A stretch of 16,215 nucleotides of DNA from JAGLQA01 sp023135565 (GTDB taxonomy: Bacteria > Acidobacteriota > Aminicenantia > UBA2199): NCBI GenBank assembly GCA_030639305.1, contig DAOWCY010000165.1:1-16215 (forward strand), written 5' to 3'. Both the position numbers and the translations under genes were made by a program. The notes below the pieces were generated by a model. That model was not told the DNA's origin. It saw only the letters and a list, made by a program, of their open reading frames with translations, and did no database searches. Positions 13,038-16,215 of this stretch are shown here, piece after piece. Each line of letters begins with the position of its first letter. Within the stretch, counting starts at the first letter, position 1.

Positions 13038-13706
13038 CTATTTTCCTATAATCTCGTAAAACACCCTCGATGCATACTGGCCGAATAAGGACAATTCAGC
13101 ACAATTTTCGTTCAATTCCCAGAGAACTGTTAGATCAGGTAAATTATTCTTCTCTACTGTTTTTTTCACCGACTCCAATATGCCAAGAATATCTATAAAA
13201 GCAGAATGCGTATGCCTAAACATCCCGGTGACATCTCCTTGCTTTAAATAACTCTCACACTCCTGGAAAATTACGATATTCAAACCTTTTTCCGCAGCAA
13301 AGCCGGGATAATCGAAGGTCATAAGCTTTAATTTGAATCCTTCATCCAGGGGAGTGACCTCAGCTTCTTTGATGAGTAAGTCATAGTTGTAAACAGCATT
13401 GTTCATATGAAAAACAGCACTGTCAACGATGTTGTTTAACTCATCAAAGTTAACCCCGTTTGATTCTTCCAATTCTATAAGGTTCAAAAGAGTTTGAATA
13501 TCGCTATAGCCTTTTAGATAAAAACTTGCGCCCTGGGCCACGTAAAATTTTATCGAATTGCCGCTGCTTTTTTCACCACCCGGATTCGGATAACCGTCAC
13601 CGGACCCGTTAACTAAAAAACGAGCCGAAACTGAAATACTCATACAAAAGACAATCAAAATCCCGATGGTGAACCTAATCATTAATTTTCTTTTTGTTGG
13701 CTTCAT
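13038..13706 (-). CDS. Secreted or periplasmic protein, first gene of the ABC permease operon
   Basis: The 222-aa product begins with a classical signal peptide: basic residues 3-7, hydrophobic core about 9-24, likely cleavage after SVSA near residue 28. A Gly/Asn/Ser-rich linker (VNGSGDGYPNPGGEKSSGNS) follows. The remainder looks like a helical domain with segments such as QTLLNLIELEE, NIVDSAVFHMNNAVYNYDLL and FIDILGILESVKKTVE, and ends without an anchor. I do not recognise the family. AAGGAGGT lies 5 nt before the ATG, one of the strongest ribosome sites in the window. Close linkage to the permease suggests that it is the substrate or an extracytoplasmic partner binding the permease's large outer loops. 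Confidence 0.7.
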   Translation of the reverse strand: MKPTKRKLMIRFTIGILIVFCMSISVSARFLVNGSGDGYPNPGGEKSSGNSIKFYVAQGASFYLKGYSDIQTLLNLIELEESNGVNFDELNNIVDSAVFHMNNAVYNYDLLIKEAEVTPLDEGFKLKLMTFDYPGFAAEKGLNIVIFQECESYLKQGDVTGMFRHTHSAFIDILGILESVKKTVEKNNLPDLTVLWELNENCAELSLFGQYASRVFYEIIGK

Positions 13707-13758
13707 GATTACCTCCTTAAGCCTCTTCTAATTTTTTTAAAAAAATTCCGCAAAAGCC

Positions 13759-13787
13759 TTGACATTTTCGATATTTCAAATTATAAT
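13759..13787 (+). promoter_or_regulatory. Perfect consensus sigma-70 promoter of the plus-strand operon
   Basis: TTGACA (13759-13764) and TATAAT (13782-13787) have exactly 17 nt between them. The predicted start near 13794 coincides with an ATG. It faces away from the secreted-protein gene, whose start is 53 nt to the left. Confidence 0.75.
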
Positions 13788-13800
13788 TTCGACATGTCAA
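13759..13800. promoter_or_regulatory. Inverted-repeat operator candidate around the promoter
   Basis: TTGACAT (13759-13765) and ATGTCAA (13794-13800) are exact inverted 7-mers enclosing the whole promoter. Inside, AAATTATAATTT (13778-13789) is a perfect 12-bp palindrome covering the -10 box. The XRE-type proteins encoded on either side are natural candidates to bind here and could control both directions. Confidence 0.4.
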
Positions 13801-13877
13801 ACAAAATGACTCGCGAGATATTTTTTGAAAGACGTGTAGCAATGGAGCCAAAAAATGACCTATCTGGTGACATATGA
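13794..13877 (+). CDS. Possible 27-aa leaderless peptide
   Basis: ATG 13794 falls at the predicted transcription start and opens a 27-codon frame (MSNKMTREIFFERRVAMEPK, then NDLSGDI). The wording resembles the first helix of XRE proteins, so this could be a decayed regulator start. It overlaps the next gene's start in another frame. Evidence is limited to position. Confidence 0.2.
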   Translation: MSNKMTREIFFERRVAMEPKNDLSGDI

Positions 13878-14088
13878 AAAACTAAATAATTATCCATTTT
13901 TTAACCTCATTGATCGTTTATTCTACAACAAGTCGGGAAATAATTCAAGAGAACAAAAACAGAAAAAAAAAATTAAAAAAATACCGTTTCTACCTCCGTT
14001 AAAGAGGAATTTTGGAATCTCGAAGTTGATTAGTAGGTCAAATTTGAACAATATCTCAAACCAAATGATGAATGGAGGTATCACATGA
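13855..14088 (+). CDS. 77-aa basic protein of unknown function
   Basis: No family is recognised. The protein starts MTYLVTYEKLNNYPFFNLID and has a very lysine-rich middle (REQKQKKKIKKIPFLPP) and an Asn/Ser-rich end. GGAG lies 7 nt before the ATG. Its stop overlaps the next start as ATGA (14085-14088), and the ribosome site GGAGG of the next gene lies inside its last codons, which supports translation. It is the first complete gene behind the promoter at 13759. The composition could also arise by chance in AT-rich DNA. Confidence 0.45.
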   Translation: MTYLVTYEKLNNYPFFNLIDRLFYNKSGNNSREQKQKKKIKKIPFLPPLKRNFGISKLISRSNLNNISNQMMNGGIT

Positions 14089-14519
14089 TAGGAACAGTTA
14101 AAAACCGGCAGTGTACGGACGAACCCTTTGTGTTCCACGATCTCACGGAGAATCCCGAAAAAATAACCGCTATATCCTTCCTGGCGAACAACGTTTATTT
14201 CTATATCAAGCACGCCTATATTCTGAAAACAAAAAAAGGTTACCGGCTGGTGGTCATACACGATGATATGATCTGGACGGACAAGACGTTCCGGTTATTG
14301 ATCTCAGCCAAACGGGAATTTTGCAAACTCTATAACAGCAAATGGCAAACAAGAGTGAAACCCATATGGAGTAATTCCATCCCGGCGATGCGAGAACCGG
14401 CGCTGCGATTGATTAATGAAACCTATGAAAAGCAAGTGATTACAAAACCCTTTAAACAACTGACGGCAGAGGAAAGAGTCCAGCCTTTCCAAACCGGGAC
14501 GAGGGAGATAAAAATATGA
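14085..14519 (+). CDS. 144-aa protein of unknown function
   Basis: No family is recognised. The first 70 residues alternate strands and include FLANNVYFYIKHAYILKTKKGYRLVVIHDDMIW in pieces, suggesting a small beta-rich domain. The second half is basic and helical (KTFRLLISAKREFCKLYNSKW, then PALRLINETYEK). It has no signal or membrane helix. A strong ribosome site (GGAGG) precedes the ATG. Both ends overlap the neighbouring genes by four bases (ATGA), the mark of a translationally coupled operon. Confidence 0.65.
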   Translation: MIGTVKNRQCTDEPFVFHDLTENPEKITAISFLANNVYFYIKHAYILKTKKGYRLVVIHDDMIWTDKTFRLLISAKREFCKLYNSKWQTRVKPIWSNSIPAMREPALRLINETYEKQVITKPFKQLTAEERVQPFQTGTREIKI

Positions 14520-15028
14520 AGAAATTAATACTGATCGTTTTTTTGATCTTGTTTTTCCTGTACAGCCTGCGCAAATCGGCTAATTTTTTCCCTGAACGTA
14601 TCGCCAATCAAAAGTTTTGCCTTGTAGGTACGGGGAGCCTATTCGCCGCTTCGCTTCAGGAGCAGCGGGTAAGGGGGACGGCGTCCCCAGCCTATAAGCG
14701 GCTTCGCCGCAAGAGGCAGCGGGTGAGCGTTTTGGCTTCTAAATTCATAAAAAGTTTTGCCCCGTGCGCACGGGGAGGCGTTAAGCCGCTTCGCGGCAGG
14801 GGGCAGCGGGTGAGCGCTTCTGCTTCTAAACTCATAAGAAGTTTTGTTCAAACTTTTTTAAAAGTTTGGCTCCCGGCAGGGCCGCCGGAGGCTAATAGGC
14901 TGGTTTATACCCCGCCCACGTGGTGGGCCGCCGCCCCCCCGCCGGAGGCAAAGTTGTCGGCAAATTCAGGGGCAGCCGGGAGCTTTAGTATTGTACCCGG
15001 AGGGCTAAACGGAGTAAACAGTGAATGA
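14516..15028 (+). CDS. Small membrane or secreted protein gene expanded by in-frame repeat insertion
   Basis: The 170-codon frame starts with GAGGGAG 8 nt upstream. Its first 20 residues form a hydrophobic membrane or signal segment (KKLILIVFLILFFLYSL), followed by RKSANFFPERIANQ. From about codon 34 to 143 the frame is made of the dispersed GC-rich and triple-palindrome repeats, yet it stays open. This gives low-complexity sequence such as RGTASPAYKRLRRKRQRVSV and FVQTFLKVWLPAGPPEA. The last 26 residues (AKLSANSGAAGS and on to NGVNSE) look like original sequence, and the stop overlaps the next start. The original gene was probably about 60 codons long. Whether the expanded form is functional is unknown. 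Confidence 0.5.
   Translation: MKKLILIVFLILFFLYSLRKSANFFPERIANQKFCLVGTGSLFAASLQEQRVRGTASPAYKRLRRKRQRVSVLASKFIKSFAPCARGGVKPLRGRGQRVSASASKLIRSFVQTFLKVWLPAGPPEANRLVYTPPTWWAAAPPPEAKLSANSGAAGSFSIVPGGLNGVNSE
14617..14945 (-). repeat. Dispersed triple-palindrome element, copy E with tandem GC-rich modules
   Basis: Two to three imperfect tandem copies of a module of roughly 65-95 bp are present. Each has a GCGGCTTCGCCGC-type hairpin, GGCAGCGGGTGAGCG, CTTCTAAA and a segment ending AAGTTTTG. They are followed by the core CAAACTTTTTTAAAAGTTTG and GGCAGGGCCGCC (to about 14890), and finally CCCACGTGGTGGG. Extra hairpins GGGGGACGGCGTCCCC and CCCCGTGCGCACGGGG lie between modules. The order mirrors copy C (8182-8345) in inverse orientation. 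Confidence 0.8.
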
Positions 15029-15443
15029 AGCGAAACTAAAAAAGAAGGCAGGCAGGAGGCTAAACACCATCATTAAAAGTATATTAAGAAAAGATCAGAT
15101 GAGCTATCAAGACTTTATAGACCGGATAGGCATCCCGGCCAAAAGGCTGGAATCCTATAAAGAAGGCAAACGGTCAATGCCCTTGAAAGACATCGAGAAA
15201 TTTATACCTTTCGGCGTGGATATGGATTTTTTATGCAGCGGCGAAGACAGTGTGTTCCGAAGCAATTTAGATCAAGTACTGGCGCTTCTCCCGGTTTTCC
15301 CCAGCCGGGGCGAAAACCACCTGCCTCCGCTGAATAACCGGCAGGCGACTGGTTTTGAGGTTTCATTTTTTTATGCCAATAAGATCGCCGCCTTAGCCTA
15401 TTGGTTGAGCCGATGGCAGCAGCGAAAAAAGGGCAAAATATGA
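15021..15443 (+). CDS. XRE-like helix-turn-helix protein
   Basis: The 140-aa protein starts at GTG 15021 with GGAG 9 nt upstream. Residues 12-75 fit an XRE-type fold: RRLNTIIKSILRKDQMSYQDFIDRIG, then IPAKRLESYKEGKRSMP (recognition helix), then IEKFIPFGVDMDFLCSGE. The C-terminal half has a proline-rich stretch and a hydrophobic helix (FFYANKIAALAYWLSRW), perhaps for dimerisation or membrane contact. It is likely the operon's own regulator, acting at the palindromic promoter at 13759-13800. Start and stop overlap the neighbouring frames. Confidence 0.72.
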   Translation: MNEAKLKKKAGRRLNTIIKSILRKDQMSYQDFIDRIGIPAKRLESYKEGKRSMPLKDIEKFIPFGVDMDFLCSGEDSVFRSNLDQVLALLPVFPSRGENHLPPLNNRQATGFEVSFFYANKIAALAYWLSRWQQRKKGKI

Positions 15444-15523
15444 TAAGACATACAAATAAGGATAGTCATCTATCCGCCCGGACACAATCTCCCCCCCCCT
15501 GCTTTGCCCGGCCACCGCTTTGA
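15440..15523 (+). CDS. Small frame carrying a nine-cytosine tract
   Basis: ATG 15440 overlaps the stop of the XRE-like gene (ATGA) and opens 27 codons (MIRHTNKDSHLSARTQSPPP, then CFARPPL). A run of nine C lies at 15491-15499. One extra C would move the frame into that of the following gene and fuse the two. With nine C the frame stops 12 nt before ATG 15535. It has no independent ribosome site. It is either a coupled leader or intergenic sequence. Confidence 0.3.
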   Translation: MIRHTNKDSHLSARTQSPPPCFARPPL

Positions 15524-15534
15524 GAGGCGCAACG

Positions 15535-15780
15535 ATGAAAGATAGAGTTAATATAATCAGGCTGTTTAACCCGGTTTTTTTTAATGTGAGTTTTGCCTGT
15601 ATCGTCTATTATGATGAGGCCGACAAGTTTTTCCTGGTCACATATAAAGCAGATGTACTGCTGATGAAGAAAGAATTCCCCAGTTTAGAAGCCGCAAAAG
15701 AGGGATTTTGGGAAGCCTATAAAGATAAAGCTTATATGTCTGAAAATGGGATTTTTTGGCTTCCCCCACAAGTATTATAG
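15535..15780 (+). CDS. 81-aa protein of unknown function
   Basis: No family is recognised. The first two thirds are strand-rich and aromatic (FNPVFFNVSFACIVYYDEADKF in pieces, then LVTYKADVLLMKKEF), followed by a helix (SLEAAKEGFWEAYKDKAYM) and a short final strand. The layout of strands, helix and strand suggests a small compact cytoplasmic domain. ATG 15535 is preceded by GAGAGG. An upstream TTG in the same frame (15520) is less likely. The next gene starts 9 nt after its stop. Confidence 0.62.
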   Translation: MKDRVNIIRLFNPVFFNVSFACIVYYDEADKFFLVTYKADVLLMKKEFPSLEAAKEGFWEAYKDKAYMSENGIFWLPPQVL

Positions 15781-15789
15781 AGGTAAAGG

Positions 15790-16113
15790 ATGAGAAACGG
15801 GAACATAATCGAACGAGCGGTTCATTTCATATTGAGCCGGGGTGATGAAGAGTTAAGCAGTCTCAAGTTAAAAGATGCTGCCGGGGCAGCAGGCGCTGTT
15901 ATAGCCCATTTTTATATAAAATTCTTGTTAGATCAAAAGAGAACCTTTCGCAGTTTCGTAGAGCGGGAGAAGCTATGGCGGGTTTTATTCCATCTTGACC
16001 AAGACCCGGATATAGAGATCGAAGCCTTGTCAGATAGGTTAGGTTTTTCTACTACGGCAGAATTCGAGGATAGATTTAAAGTGGACCCCTTTGTCAAGAC
16101 AGAAATTAACTAA
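15790..16113 (+). CDS. Stand-alone AraC-type DNA-binding domain
   Basis: The 107-aa protein matches the two-HTH DNA-binding half of AraC/XylS regulators almost from end to end. The first HTH spans about 7-55 (ERAVHFILSRGDEELSSLKL, DAAGAAGAVIAHFYIKFLL, RTFRSFVEREKLWRVL). The second follows with DIEIEALSDRLGFSTTAEFEDRFK, which parallels the family's IAxxxGFxxxxxFxRxFK. There is no ligand-binding domain, and the protein ends soon after the second HTH, without the usual GxSPxxYR. It may be a small DNA-binding partner or a remnant. GAGG lies 6 nt before the ATG. It is a late member of the plus-strand operon. Confidence 0.62.
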   Translation: MRNGNIIERAVHFILSRGDEELSSLKLKDAAGAAGAVIAHFYIKFLLDQKRTFRSFVEREKLWRVLFHLDQDPDIEIEALSDRLGFSTTAEFEDRFKVDPFVKTEIN

Positions 16114-16162
16114 AGTTAAGCTTCTTATGCCTATATAATAATAAATAGGGGGGCGGTATTTT

Positions 16163-16215
16163 GTGGAAAACTTTACAATAACCGCATCCCTATTAGCTCT
16201 TCGGCCTGTTTTCAC
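16163..16215 (+). CDS. Start of a further gene, cut by the window end
   Basis: GTG 16163 follows a purine-rich AGGGGGGCGG and opens a frame reading MENFTITASLLALRPVF to the last base. The gap of 49 nt from the AraC-like gene is larger than the earlier ones. No function can be told from 17 codons. Confidence 0.45.
   Translation, partial: MENFTITASLLALRPVF

Noticed and set aside
13855..16215. Prophage
   Set aside because: Small overlapping genes and regulators are present, but there is no integrase, terminase, portal, tail or lysis gene within the window.

Overview
The window is a gene-sparse, repeat-rich accessory region of a bacterial chromosome with moderate GC content. No rRNA, tRNA or core metabolic operon is visible. 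A RAYT (REP-associated tyrosine transposase), a RadC-like gene with a K/E/G-repeat tail, an HU gene with an unusual sequence, many small XRE regulators and a large ABC-2 permease with a decayed ATPase domain suggest an uncultured anaerobe of the Candidatus Aminicenantes kind. That taxon is an impression from family resemblance, not proof. Promoters that can be read are standard sigma-70 type with 17-18 bp spacers.

Layout. Positions 1-740 hold REP-like repeats and a fragment of an AAA ATPase gene. Positions 742-3199 (minus strand) carry three genes: a uridine-kinase-like P-loop kinase, a two-transmembrane protein with a cytoplasmic domain resembling an inactive phospholipase-D fold, and a 214-aa thymidylate-synthase-family enzyme with its catalytic cysteine. 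This looks like a nucleotide-centred conflict or modification module and is the best candidate for an undescribed system. Positions 3182-3859 are a REP/RAYT unit bounded by a perfect 29-bp inverted repeat; one arm forms the present 5' end of the kinase reading frame. Positions 3944-4300 hold a degenerate tandem array of 21-bp units with no gene. Positions 4371-5714 encode a 447-aa protein of unknown function, followed by a small gene relic. A second 21-bp array, open in one frame, lies at 6336-6566.

Positions 6600-9960 contain single genes (RadC-like with tail, HU, an 85-aa unknown, a 168-aa possible double ribbon-helix-helix protein, an XRE regulator) punctuated by copies of a dispersed element made of three consecutive palindromes. 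Positions 10003-13706 (minus strand) are a secreted-protein / ABC permease-pseudoATPase / XRE operon followed by a frameshifted XRE paralogue. From a consensus promoter at 13759-13787 a plus-strand operon of small, overlapping genes runs off the window end. It includes an XRE-like protein and what looks like a stand-alone AraC-type DNA-binding domain. Its third gene has been invaded, without loss of frame, by the same dispersed repeats.

How the parts may work together: the kinase and thymidylate-synthase-like enzyme could act on a pyrimidine nucleotide whose level or modification is sensed or executed by the membrane protein. The secreted protein and permease probably form one envelope complex that needs an ATPase encoded elsewhere. 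The XRE proteins probably autoregulate their own promoters. These functional links are inferred from neighbourhood and fold, not demonstrated.
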